Of a DNA stretch of 64,000 nucleotides, positions 45,722 to 52,303 are shown piece after piece; within the stretch, counting starts at the first letter, position 1; each line of letters opens with the position of its first letter. A program made the position numbers and the translations under genes. Origin of the DNA: Acinetobacter sp. TGL-Y2 (lineage in GTDB: Bacteria; Pseudomonadota; Gammaproteobacteria; Pseudomonadales; Moraxellaceae); the NCBI RefSeq assembly GCF_001612555.1, contig NZ_CP015110.1, positions 2,728,001 through 2,792,000 of the forward strand. Reading direction: 5' to 3'. The notes below the pieces were generated by a model. It made no database searches and was not told the DNA's origin. It saw nothing but the letters and a program-made list of their open reading frames with translations.

Positions 45722-46039
45722 ATGAAGGCCACTATAAAAATAGGTGATAGTTTTGCTGTACCCATTCAATTCTACGACACTAAAACTAATCTCGGCATGA
45801 TGCTGAATGATGATATGAAAATTTCGGCAACAATTATCAATTCTTCACAACACGTTATTGCAAAGCCAGTCGTAACTTTACTTGAACAAGCTGGCATGAT
45901 CTTGCTTGAAGTACCTGTTTCAATTACTAAAGATTGGAAAATCGGTACTGCACAGCTTGATATCAAATTAGAGATAAATGATCGTGTTCGTCACTCTGAA
46001 AATATTCAATTTCAGATTCTGCGGAGTATCACAGCATAA
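45722..46039 (+). CDS. Putative tail accessory protein
   Basis: 105 residues, beta-rich (IKIGDSFAVPIQFYDTKTN, AGMILLEVPVSIT, GTAQLDIKLEIN), no helix or membrane stretch. This reads like the small baseplate-upper-protein-like proteins that precede fibre genes in other phages. It follows D by 11 bp and its stop overlaps the next gene, so it shares the late transcript. Family unknown. Confidence 0.6.
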   Translation: MKATIKIGDSFAVPIQFYDTKTNLGMMLNDDMKISATIINSSQHVIAKPVVTLLEQAGMILLEVPVSITKDWKIGTAQLDIKLEINDRVRHSENIQFQILRSITA

Positions 46040-46863
46040 TGAATATTGGACTTAAATTGTTTTGGACAAATAGTCCAATGCCTGTGGATCAGAAACTTGA
46101 TCATCCTGATATTGTTTTAAGTGTTCCGTTCGGCAACGTTTTAATTATGAATTCAAACAACATCGAAGACACACCTGCTGACAACAAACTGTATTGTCGC
46201 AAGAACTCAAAGTGGTTTGAGCTTCCTGAAGTTGATTATTCAAATTATTACAATAAGTCAGAAGTTGATGCGCTGGTCAGTGGTCGTGAAATTAATGAAG
46301 GTACTATTCAAACAATCAATGCCACCTATGTTGACCAACTATTAACATATGCACCGACGGAAATTTCTAAGCCTTATACAGGGAAACAAAGTGCTTATTT
46401 ATATGTAACAGCAGCAATTAACAAAGAAATTATTCTTGATTTATCGCTCGGACTCTCAAGCATTCGGAATATGTCATTTGTTATATCGGCTGCATCCGCA
46501 GCAGAATTGATTTTTTTTGAAAGCCCAATTTACTTAAGTTGGAACGGGTTACACATTTCAAGATCTATTGAATCTGGTAGTCGTTACGGTGAAAGTTTTA
46601 ACGGATTTTTTGGTGACTTAACCAATGAAGAACTTAAAGACTATAAAATATCATTTAAAGTAATCAAAAATGGAATTGTTTCAAAGCTCATTAATTCAAG
46701 TAATGACGTTGTAGCAGAACAAAAATATTTCGCATTGAGTGCACACACGGGTAATATTTTATTGTGTTTATCCAGTGAGGATACATGGGGGGTTTATCCC
46801 AATCAAAATGATGATCCACTCTATGGCGCTATTCCATCAGCCATAGTAAAAATTCAAAATTAA
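46039..46863 (+). CDS. Putative tail fibre/receptor accessory protein
   Basis: 274 residues. YSNYYNKSEVDALVSGREI near residue 75 is the common phage-fibre motif (YYxKxEVD) that precedes trimeric domains. The C-terminal part is beta-rich and not recognised. It ends at a bidirectional terminator. Located where Acinetobacter P2-like phages carry host-range determinants; a receptor-binding role is inferred from the motif and position only. Confidence 0.6.
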   Translation: MNIGLKLFWTNSPMPVDQKLDHPDIVLSVPFGNVLIMNSNNIEDTPADNKLYCRKNSKWFELPEVDYSNYYNKSEVDALVSGREINEGTIQTINATYVDQLLTYAPTEISKPYTGKQSAYLYVTAAINKEIILDLSLGLSSIRNMSFVISAASAAELIFFESPIYLSWNGLHISRSIESGSRYGESFNGFFGDLTNEELKDYKISFKVIKNGIVSKLINSSNDVVAEQKYFALSAHTGNILLCLSSEDTWGVYPNQNDDPLYGAIPSAIVKIQN

Positions 46864-46870
46864 TTATTCC

Positions 46871-46915
46871 ATTATAAATAAGCCTTCATATTTGAGGGCT
46901 TATTTATAATATTTT
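46871..46915. terminator. Bidirectional terminator
   Basis: ATTATAAATAAGCC / GGGCTTATTTATAAT with an 11-nt loop and T runs on both sides, between convergent genes. Confidence 0.75.
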
Positions 46916-47205
46916 TCAACATTCTTTTGATGAATTTTCCAACTAATAAACATTAACACAACTAAAATACCAATAGGTACAATCCACATACCCAAGCCTA
47001 CGTAATTGGAATGTTTAATAATAAAATTTTGATAAGGTGTAGTCCCCATAATTTGAAAATTAGCAATTGCATAAATAATTTTTGGATAAAGCCAACTTAC
47101 TCCCATCACAATCAAACAGCTCAATATCATCAAATAACCAGGACCAGGGAATCTACTCATCACAGCAGAATGAAATTCCATCCATTCTTGTAATTTTTCT
47201 CTCAT
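46900..47205 (-). CDS. Two-helix membrane protein of the BRCT cassette
   Basis: 101 residues with two hydrophobic segments (about 22-42 and 66-90) and a basic C-terminus. Its start touches the stop of the BRCT-protein gene (47205 shared), so the two are translated together. No family recognised. Gene position and strand, opposite to the late operon, are typical of a lysogenic-conversion unit. Confidence 0.6.
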   Translation of the reverse strand: MREKLQEWMEFHSAVMSRFPGPGYLMILSCLIVMGVSWLYPKIIYAIANFQIMGTTPYQNFIIKHSNYVGLGMWIVPIGILVVLMFISWKIHQKNVEKYYK

Positions 47206-48077
47206 TATTCAATTCCAACCCATCTTACAAAATCATCTTCAGTAATGATCTTGATATTCACTCCATCCTTTTGCCACTTCTTTGCTTGTTCAAACTTACG
47301 ACCGTAGCTTACATGCGCCCATGCTGTATTACCTTTATTACAGATCACAAGGTAATTCACACTCATGGTCATATCATCAACAAACTTAGCCCCATTATTC
47401 TGAACCAAATCCTTCCATTCACTCTTTTTAAACCGTGACGAAGCACCTGTAAAACAATACACAGCATCTTCAAGCTGTAACTGACCTTTATAAAAATCAG
47501 GATTATCCTCACTTTCAACAACTTTTTTTAGCTGACCATGATTGTCAACATCAACATAACGAGCAATGAGTTTATTAATCGAACTGATCTGAGCATCAGT
47601 TAAATCCTTATTAATTCGTAAAGGTTTTAATGCGGTAAATACTTCTTGATAAAGTAAATCATCTTCCAAGTGATCATTATCTTTTAACCACAGATTCAAA
47701 AAAGATAACTCACTTATTGTCAGGCTCCGATCACAAACCAAGCCTGCTAAGATGCCATGCAACCTTTGCACATCAGCCGTATGCTTCTTATAAAATTCGT
47801 TTGACTTGAATAGCTGTAAAACTTTAAAAAAATTATTCTTTTCTTCATCGGAAATACCATCAACAGTTGTTATTTCGGACAATTTTTTAAATAGTCTTTC
47901 AAAATGAGGGTCATGCAGCTCAGCCAAACTATTATGCCATTCGATTATTGCCTCAATTTCCTTAACATTTATTTTTCCATCAATCGCAATCCCCTCAATA
48001 AAGCCTAAAAATGAGTTGATATTTTTATCTTTAATGGCATTTGCCATATAGCTATCTATTATTTGTTTTTTTGTCAT
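47205..48077 (-). CDS. Protein with two TerB-like helical repeats and a C-terminal BRCT domain
   Basis: 290 residues. Residues about 20-90 and 105-175 are an apparent internal duplication: GIAIDGKINVKEIEAIIEWH then FLNLWLKDNDHL, with VDGISDEE echoed by RINKDLTDAQ; the pattern resembles TerB-type helical domains. The C-terminus (residues 200-290) fits a ligase-type BRCT: VYCFTGASSRFKKSEWKDLV, NYLVICNK, IKIITEDDFVRWV. BRCT domains bind DNA ends or phosphoproteins. Not known from P2. Transcribed from the gap 48078-48270, which it may share with the early promoter. Confidence 0.65.
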   Translation of the reverse strand: MTKKQIIDSYMANAIKDKNINSFLGFIEGIAIDGKINVKEIEAIIEWHNSLAELHDPHFERLFKKLSEITTVDGISDEEKNNFFKVLQLFKSNEFYKKHTADVQRLHGILAGLVCDRSLTISELSFLNLWLKDNDHLEDDLLYQEVFTALKPLRINKDLTDAQISSINKLIARYVDVDNHGQLKKVVESEDNPDFYKGQLQLEDAVYCFTGASSRFKKSEWKDLVQNNGAKFVDDMTMSVNYLVICNKGNTAWAHVSYGRKFEQAKKWQKDGVNIKIITEDDFVRWVGIE

Positions 48078-48138
48078 TTTTCTAACTTTGCACGATTTAT
48101 AACAATGTTGAATTTACAACAACTAAATTAAAATTGAT

Positions 48139-48206
48139 ACTATGCATTAGCTCAAAATGAACCAATGGATAAGGTCATCATGACACTATGCATGAGCTCA
48201 TTTTGA
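48139..48206. promoter_or_regulatory. Candidate repressor operators (direct repeats)
   Basis: ACTATGCATTAGCTCA (48139-48154) and ACTATGCATGAGCTCA (48185-48200) differ at one base and are 46 bp apart; TCAAAATGA and TCATTTTGA form a further inverted pair overlapping them. They lie between the BRCT cassette and the early promoter at 48274, a good place for the XRE repressor or a related protein to act on both. Confidence 0.5.
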
Positions 48207-48273
48207 CACTTTCTTCTTTATATAAATAGAATAAAGAATAGAGATATAAAAGAATGAAATTTTCACACCTGAG

Positions 48274-48302
48274 TTGACTTAAAAAAAAATCATCGTTATA
48301 TT
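48274..48302 (+). promoter_or_regulatory. Early/immunity promoter (sigma-70 type)
   Basis: TTGACT (48274-48279), 17-nt spacer, TATATT (48297-48302). Transcription would start near 48309, just before the CACAG-CGAAA-CTGTG hairpin (48311-48325) and the first target copy of the antisense switch. Confidence 0.7.
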
Positions 48303-48332
48303 GCAAACATCACAGCGAAACTGTGAACGGGC

Positions 48333-48359
48333 GTGAGAACCTGTTTTATCATCAAACGG
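48333..48359 (+). promoter_or_regulatory. Antisense-RNA target copy 1 (seqA-like)
   Basis: GTGAGAA (48333-48339) and TCAAACGG (48352-48359) are both complementary to segments of the putative CI/c4-type RNA (48454-48474). Pairing here in the leader would lead to early transcription stop, as in P4. Confidence 0.65.
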
Positions 48360-48414
48360 TGCAAAATAAAGTCGCACTAAGCGGCATTTTTTTGCCCACT
48401 GTTTAGTCAGTCGT

Positions 48415-48493
48415 TATGACAGGCTATGCAGGGCAGCCTTGTGCTGGTCGCAACCGTTTGAGCGATATTCTCACCCCTGTGTAGTCTGTCACC
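48415..48493 (+). ncRNA. P4 CI / P1 c4-type antisense immunity RNA
   Basis: About 78 nt closed by TGACAG (48417-48422) pairing with CTGTCA (48486-48491), inside which AGGCT/AGCCT (48421-48440) and TCGC/GCGA (48448-48465) form hairpins. The second loop exposes CCGTTTGA (48454-48461), and TTCTCAC follows (48468-48474). These two blocks are the exact complements of TCAAACGG and GTGAGAA, each present once upstream (48333-48359) and once downstream (48500-48540). Two target copies around one antisense segment, a 70-80 nt size, and a promoter upstream are the features of P4 CI RNA and P1 c4 RNA. RNA ends are estimates. Confidence 0.72.
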
Positions 48494-48499
48494 ATTACC

Positions 48500-48540
48500 G
48501 TGAGAAGTAATGATGATGGGTTTTAAAACTTATCAAACGG
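48500..48540 (+). promoter_or_regulatory. Antisense-RNA target copy 2 (seqC-like)
   Basis: GTGAGAA (48500-48506) sits in the loop of a CATTAC/GTAATG hairpin (48493-48512), and TCAAACGG (48533-48540) lies just before the first early gene. Pairing with the antisense RNA would cover the translation start region of the gene at 48550. Confidence 0.65.
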
Positions 48541-48549
48541 AAAATGACC

Positions 48550-48702
48550 ATGAACACTCAAAACAAAAGTGTGCATTCAGCACCTGCATATCAAAACCTA
48601 GACACCCTCTGCATTCAACGCTTACATGCGTCTGATTTCGCCCAACCTCAAAAACTCAGCACTCAAATTTTGAAATTTCTTCGTTCTAAAAAACGAGGTT
48701 AA
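48550..48702 (+). CDS. Small early protein, first gene of the immunity-controlled operon
   Basis: 50 residues (begins MNTQNKSVHSAPAYQ, ends with the basic tail LKFLRSKKRG). ATG 48544 is an in-frame alternative; CGGA precedes it inside the second antisense target. By position it corresponds to P4 kil/eta or P1 icd, the small ORF whose translation is blocked by the antisense RNA. No sequence family recognised. Confidence 0.55.
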   Translation: MNTQNKSVHSAPAYQNLDTLCIQRLHASDFAQPQKLSTQILKFLRSKKRG

Positions 48703-48705
48703 ATC

Positions 48706-48891
48706 ATGCCTAGAAAAATCTATATTCAAACCGAACTAGGCACTGAAAAATGTTGCCCCATGTGTAACGACTACTTCCCTTTTGACGAAGAATTTTATTT
48801 TAAAAATGGCTTTAAAAACGGTGTTCAAAAGTGGGCGGCTCGCTGCAAAGACTGCTACATGCAGTCTTATCGTACGGGGTATGACATATGA
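48706..48891 (+). CDS. Small zinc-ribbon protein
   Basis: 61 residues with two Cys pairs: CCPMCNDYFPF and CKDCYMQSYR. The spacing and aromatic residues resemble phage zinc-ribbon proteins often found near HNH or replication genes. It overlaps the following gene by 4 bp (ATGA). Function unknown. Confidence 0.65.
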   Translation: MPRKIYIQTELGTEKCCPMCNDYFPFDEEFYFKNGFKNGVQKWAARCKDCYMQSYRTGYDI

Positions 48892-49562
48892 AAAACATAC
48901 TCCTTCAAAACAAAGAATATCCCATTATTGCCTCGCCTATGCTCTGCAAAGAGCTAGGCTTGCCTGCTGCATCTTTCTTACAAAAGCTCTATTACTTACT
49001 CAATGAAACAGGCAAATACAAACGTAAGAAAAATCTAACCCAACACAACAACCGCAAGTGGTGGTTTCATACATTTGAGGAATGGGCATCAACACTCGGT
49101 TTATTCAGCCTTTCAACCATCAAACGTGCCGTGGCAAAGCTGAAAGAATTGGGTTTAATTGAAATCAATAAGCTAGATTCAAACAAATCTATGCGAGTCA
49201 ATTACTACGCAATCAACTATAAAAAACTAAAAGATTTATTCGGGATCTGTGTAGCCAAATCAAAACATGAACCTAGGCCAGTTCCTCAGACTGAAAAACC
49301 TCAGGGCACTGACCAACCACAAACTCCTGAAGCGACATCTGAACAAATCAGCACCATGCCTGAAATCAATCGTCAGCTTTACCGCCAATTACGCAAGTTC
49401 AAACTCGACATTGCTTATGACAATCCCCTGCTCTTAGATTGGCAAAATCATCATCGGGAAGTACTTGCTTATGTAGCCTCAGCAAGTAACCGACTCAATA
49501 TCAATAGATGGCAATGGCACACGCCTGAACAAGTCATGCCTGCACATTTGATAAGGATTTAA
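48888..49562 (+). CDS. Winged-helix protein, probable replication accessory
   Basis: 224 residues. The N-terminal part (PMLCKELGLPAASFLQKLYY ... STIKRAVAKLKELGLIEINK) is a winged helix as in phage replication initiators; a Pro/Gln/Thr-rich linker (about 130-155) and a C-terminal segment rich in basic/aromatic residues follow. Coupled to the preceding zinc-ribbon gene. A role in phage DNA replication is inferred from fold and position. Confidence 0.6.
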   Translation: MKNILLQNKEYPIIASPMLCKELGLPAASFLQKLYYLLNETGKYKRKKNLTQHNNRKWWFHTFEEWASTLGLFSLSTIKRAVAKLKELGLIEINKLDSNKSMRVNYYAINYKKLKDLFGICVAKSKHEPRPVPQTEKPQGTDQPQTPEATSEQISTMPEINRQLYRQLRKFKLDIAYDNPLLLDWQNHHREVLAYVASASNRLNINRWQWHTPEQVMPAHLIRI

Positions 49563-49564
49563 AA

Positions 49565-49876
49565 ATGACAATTTCAAAAATAATTCTTAGAGTTAAAAAT
49601 CCGCACAACAATAAGCGACAACTCTTTGTTTCTTCAAAAAAACTTTATAATCTCATCAATCCAGATGTGTCTTATAAAACCTTTATTGAAACCAATGTTA
49701 CCTGGTCAAAGTTAAGAGCAAAAATTGATTACCATTATAATCAACAATTTGACTGCTACAATTTAAGCATCAGCGCAGTTCAAGCCATTCTAATACTTGA
49801 AAATACGGAAAGAAGTTGGTCACTTTTCAATGAATTATCCGATCTCATAAACATTGGTTTTTCAACCATTAATTAA
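49565..49876 (+). CDS. Hypothetical early protein
   Basis: 103 residues with no recognised motif; mixed alpha/beta with basic N-terminus (ISKIILRVKNPHNNKRQ). Two bp after the preceding stop, so in the same operon. Composition is that of a soluble protein. Confidence 0.5.
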   Translation: MTISKIILRVKNPHNNKRQLFVSSKKLYNLINPDVSYKTFIETNVTWSKLRAKIDYHYNQQFDCYNLSISAVQAILILENTERSWSLFNELSDLINIGFSTIN

Positions 49877-49897
49877 CAATCAAATCAGGGTAACGCA

Positions 49898-50164
49898 ATG
49901 AATAATGGGTAGTGCTAAAAACCAACGTGTAATAATTCATTTATATATTTTAATATCAATAACTTATTATTTTTATCACGTCGTATTCATGCACTACCGA
50001 ATAATGAAATCAATGAAGAAACAATTTATGAAATCAAGAAATTACTCATTAAACTTAACTTTTTATCAAAATGTTCTATTGATCCTTCAATCAAACCAAT
50101 TGAAATAGAAAAAATATTTGAAAGCTTATCAGATGATGCTCACTCAATTTTAAGCAAAATATAA
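49898..50164 (+). pseudogene. Broken small early gene
   Basis: An AGGG site 7 nt before ATG 49898 is followed by only four codons and a TAG. From 49919 the same frame stays open to TAA 50162 and reads like protein (RRIHALPNNEINEETIYEIK, then SIDPSIKPIEIEKIFESL). ATG 49905 in the next frame gives MGSAKNQRV..., so a frameshift or stop mutation has probably destroyed the gene. Confidence 0.35.
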
Positions 50165-50170
50165 GTCGAT

Positions 50171-50194
50171 AAAAAAGCTCCTTTTAAGGGAGCT
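50171..50194 (-). terminator. Terminator of the repressor operon
   Basis: AGCTCC / GGAGCT hairpin with an A6 run on the plus strand, i.e. a T6 tail on the minus-strand transcript that ends the genes at 50198-51341. Confidence 0.6.
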
Positions 50195-50197
50195 ACT

Positions 50198-50347
50198 TTA
50201 AATTTTTGACCGAATATAATCACTATAATTCGAAATCCCCCCGCTCTTTTGACTAGCTGAAACCCTAGCTTCTTTTTCAATCTTTAATACTCTATGCTCT
50301 TGTTCTGCCTTATAAAATTTCTCTAAAAATAGTTCAGTATTATCCAT
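50198..50347 (-). CDS. Small protein downstream of the repressor
   Basis: 49 residues from ATG 50347 (MDNTELFLEKFYKAEQEH), charged and helical; an in-frame start at 50398 would add 17 residues and overlap the gene upstream. No family recognised. Last gene before a minus-strand terminator. Confidence 0.4.
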   Translation of the reverse strand: MDNTELFLEKFYKAEQEHRVLKIEKEARVSASQKSGGISNYSDYIRSKI

Positions 50348-50387
50348 AGTATAATTCAAATTTAAAAATAGAAAACCTGTTGGAAAA

Positions 50388-50951
50388 CTAATAATCATAA
50401 AAAATAAAGGAAAAAATAAAGTCTAAAATATTTGTAGAAACTGACATCATATAAGCAAAGAAAATACTTAAAAACATCAACAACCAAAATAAAATAACAA
50501 ATAAAATCTTTGAAGTTCTTTTTGTCTTTTTTATTTTTAATTTATTATCTAAATAATAAAGACTATTTTTATTACTAAATTGAAATTCAAAACAATTCTG
50601 TAGGTCCTCAGTTCGATTATATTTTAAGTAACCTTTTTTAAACCCAGACTCAAATAAAAATATCATCTCATCCAATTCAATCAGCTTGTATTCATGAAAC
50701 ATAAATAGCAAATCGACCAAAAAAGAATCTACATTTTTATTTCCTACCGCATCACGTGCAGCATTATCTTTAACTATTTTAGAATATTGATGATCATTTT
50801 TTTTAAAAAATTTTTCATCATATTCCAAGCTAGATTTAAATCGTTTCTCTAAATTATTTTCATGAAAATTAGCTAATTCTTTGCTCTTTAATAAAGCCAT
50901 TGAAATAGCCGCACACGCACTCACCAATGCAGCAATAGATTCTGGTGACAT
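50388..50951 (-). CDS. C-terminal membrane-anchored protein, possible exclusion factor
   Basis: 187 residues. A short hydrophobic N-terminus (AALVSACAAISMALL), a charged helical middle (residues 25-140), and two transmembrane helices near residues 148-183 ending in aromatic residues. It follows the XRE repressor by 57 bp and is expected to be made in lysogens. This topology and location are common for superinfection-exclusion proteins, but no homology was seen. Confidence 0.5.
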   Translation of the reverse strand: MSPESIAALVSACAAISMALLKSKELANFHENNLEKRFKSSLEYDEKFFKKNDHQYSKIVKDNAARDAVGNKNVDSFLVDLLFMFHEYKLIELDEMIFLFESGFKKGYLKYNRTEDLQNCFEFQFSNKNSLYYLDNKLKIKKTKRTSKILFVILFWLLMFLSIFFAYMMSVSTNILDFIFSFIFYDY

Positions 50952-51008
50952 AATAGCTACTTCCTAGTAATAAGAATAAAAATCATATTGATGCACAGAC
51001 TATAATAA

Positions 51009-51341
51009 TCAGCATTTTGGATAAGCAGCTACAAATGCTTTAGCTAAATAAACAAGCCCTTCTTTCTGATCATCAGCTACTAACTCATATAATTCGGTCA
51101 AGATGTTTTTAGAATTTATATTTTCTTTTTCACCAAACAAAACATACGACATATCGAAGCCAACATTTGCCAAAGCATAAATTTGATCCTGATTAAGTGG
51201 ATCCCCATGCTTTTCATAACGAATCCATGAAGCCTCACGCACATCCACAATTTCAGCAGCACCAACTTGAAGAAGTTTAAGACGCTTTCTTTCTTCTTTC
51301 AGACGATTTGCACGATTTTTTGTAGAAAAATTATCATTCAT
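51009..51341 (-). CDS. XRE-family phage repressor-like protein
   Basis: 110 residues. NRANRLKEERKRLKLLQVGA is the first HTH helix pair, REASWIRYEKHGDPLNQDQIYALANVGFD the recognition and stabilising helices, a lambda-repressor-like pattern followed by MSYVLFGEKE, common in Cro/C repressors. It is divergent from the plus-strand genes starting at 51464. Likely a lysogeny regulator acting at 51342-51463 and perhaps at the repeats near 48139-48206. Confidence 0.8.
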   Translation of the reverse strand: MNDNFSTKNRANRLKEERKRLKLLQVGAAEIVDVREASWIRYEKHGDPLNQDQIYALANVGFDMSYVLFGEKENINSKNILTELYELVADDQKEGLVYLAKAFVAAYPKC

Positions 51342-51463
51342 CGAATAATCACCATTGTAAACTTCTGTATATCGAAGTAATATTATCTATATAACATTTT
51401 AACAAAGTTCTAACTTAACCACAGTTAAAAACCTGTCAACAGATTAAAAAAGGTAAAAAAATC

Positions 51464-51646
51464 ATGATCTCAACTGACCCAATAAAAGAAGTTCAAATTA
51501 GCTTTCGGACTACTCCCGAAATCAAAAGACTTGCCCGTATCGAAGCAGCTAAACAAGACATGAGCCTAAATGAGTGGATCAAACATTTAGTCGAAGCAAA
51601 TTTCACTACAACTAAAATTTCTTCCCCTGCTCAAAAACAATCATAA
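51464..51646 (+). CDS. Ribbon-helix-helix DNA-binding protein
   Basis: 60 residues with an Arc/HicB-like RHH: VQISFRTTPEIKRLARIEAA followed by DMSLNEWIKHLVEA. AAAAAGG is 10 nt upstream. First gene divergent from the repressor, the usual place of Cro/Cox-type proteins, so a lysis-lysogeny or excision regulator role is plausible. No toxin partner nearby. Confidence 0.7.
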   Translation: MISTDPIKEVQISFRTTPEIKRLARIEAAKQDMSLNEWIKHLVEANFTTTKISSPAQKQS

Positions 51647-51667
51647 ATTACGGGTTCTGGGGGATTC

Positions 51668-51907
51668 ATGCCAAGTAGCCTTTCTGAAACATATGGACAC
51701 ATTTTTAATGAAAAAATTTGCTGTCCAGTCTGTGACAAGCCATTAAAGATTTTGGGAACGGTGGTTTATTTGGAAAATCCCAAAGGTTATGTAGGTGAGT
51801 GTCGGGAGCTGACATGCATGACTCTGGTTCATTTTCACATTCAAATAACAAATGTGATTGCTCCAAGTCGTTTAATCAAAACAGTTAAGGAATTGAACGA
51901 TGAGTAA
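51668..51907 (+). CDS. Ogr/Delta-like zinc-finger protein 1
   Basis: 79 residues. Cys pairs CCPVC and, about 28 residues later, ECRELTC (C-x4-C) give the CX2C...CX4C arrangement of Ogr/Delta activators, followed by an aromatic-rich LVHFHIQI strand. Overlaps the next gene, a clearer Ogr-like protein, by 8 bp. Together they are like a split form of P4 Delta, which is two Ogr units fused. Confidence 0.55.
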   Translation: MPSSLSETYGHIFNEKICCPVCDKPLKILGTVVYLENPKGYVGECRELTCMTLVHFHIQITNVIAPSRLIKTVKELNDE

Positions 51908-52295
51908 ATCAATTGGTTTTTATTGCCCCCACTGTGGCATTCGTATGCACGTATCAAGTCGTAAAAGACCATCCCCTCTTCTTCATGAACTCATTGTGTC
52001 TTGTCGTAATGATCAATGTCTTGCAAGTTTTGCAGCAAGCCTAGAAATGACTCGACCAATACAAAACAGCATCAACCCAAACCCTGAAATTGAAACAGGG
52101 CTCCCACAGCACAAACGTCAATGGGAGACGGAACTCGAACATCATTTAACAAGTTTAGAAATACAAACCCAAATTGATGAACATCAAAAAAATTATGTTG
52201 AAGGCTTTATCTCTGCGCTATTTCATTCATCAACCATTGATTTGACCAGAGCATCGACATATCGCAATCGCCTTCAACAAATTAAACTCTTATAG
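51900..52295 (+). CDS. ogr: Ogr/Delta-like late transcription activator
   Basis: 131 residues. The first 70 match Ogr/Delta: CPHCGIRMHVSSRKRP, then SCRNDQCLASFAASLEMTRP and PNPEIETGLP, where the P2 protein has CPLCG...CQNINCSATF and a Pro-rich end. A helical C-terminal extension (residues 75-131) is added. It should activate phage late promoters with sigma-70 RNA polymerase; the matching candidate sites are the 27-bp dyads at 29080, 35308 and 38626. Confidence 0.8.
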   Translation: MSKSIGFYCPHCGIRMHVSSRKRPSPLLHELIVSCRNDQCLASFAASLEMTRPIQNSINPNPEIETGLPQHKRQWETELEHHLTSLEIQTQIDEHQKNYVEGFISALFHSSTIDLTRASTYRNRLQQIKLL

Positions 52296-52303
52296 GTTTT
52301 TAA

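Noticed and set aside
51464..51646. HicB-type antitoxin of a toxin-antitoxin pair
   Set aside because: No toxin-like gene adjoins it; a phage regulator fits its place opposite the repressor better.
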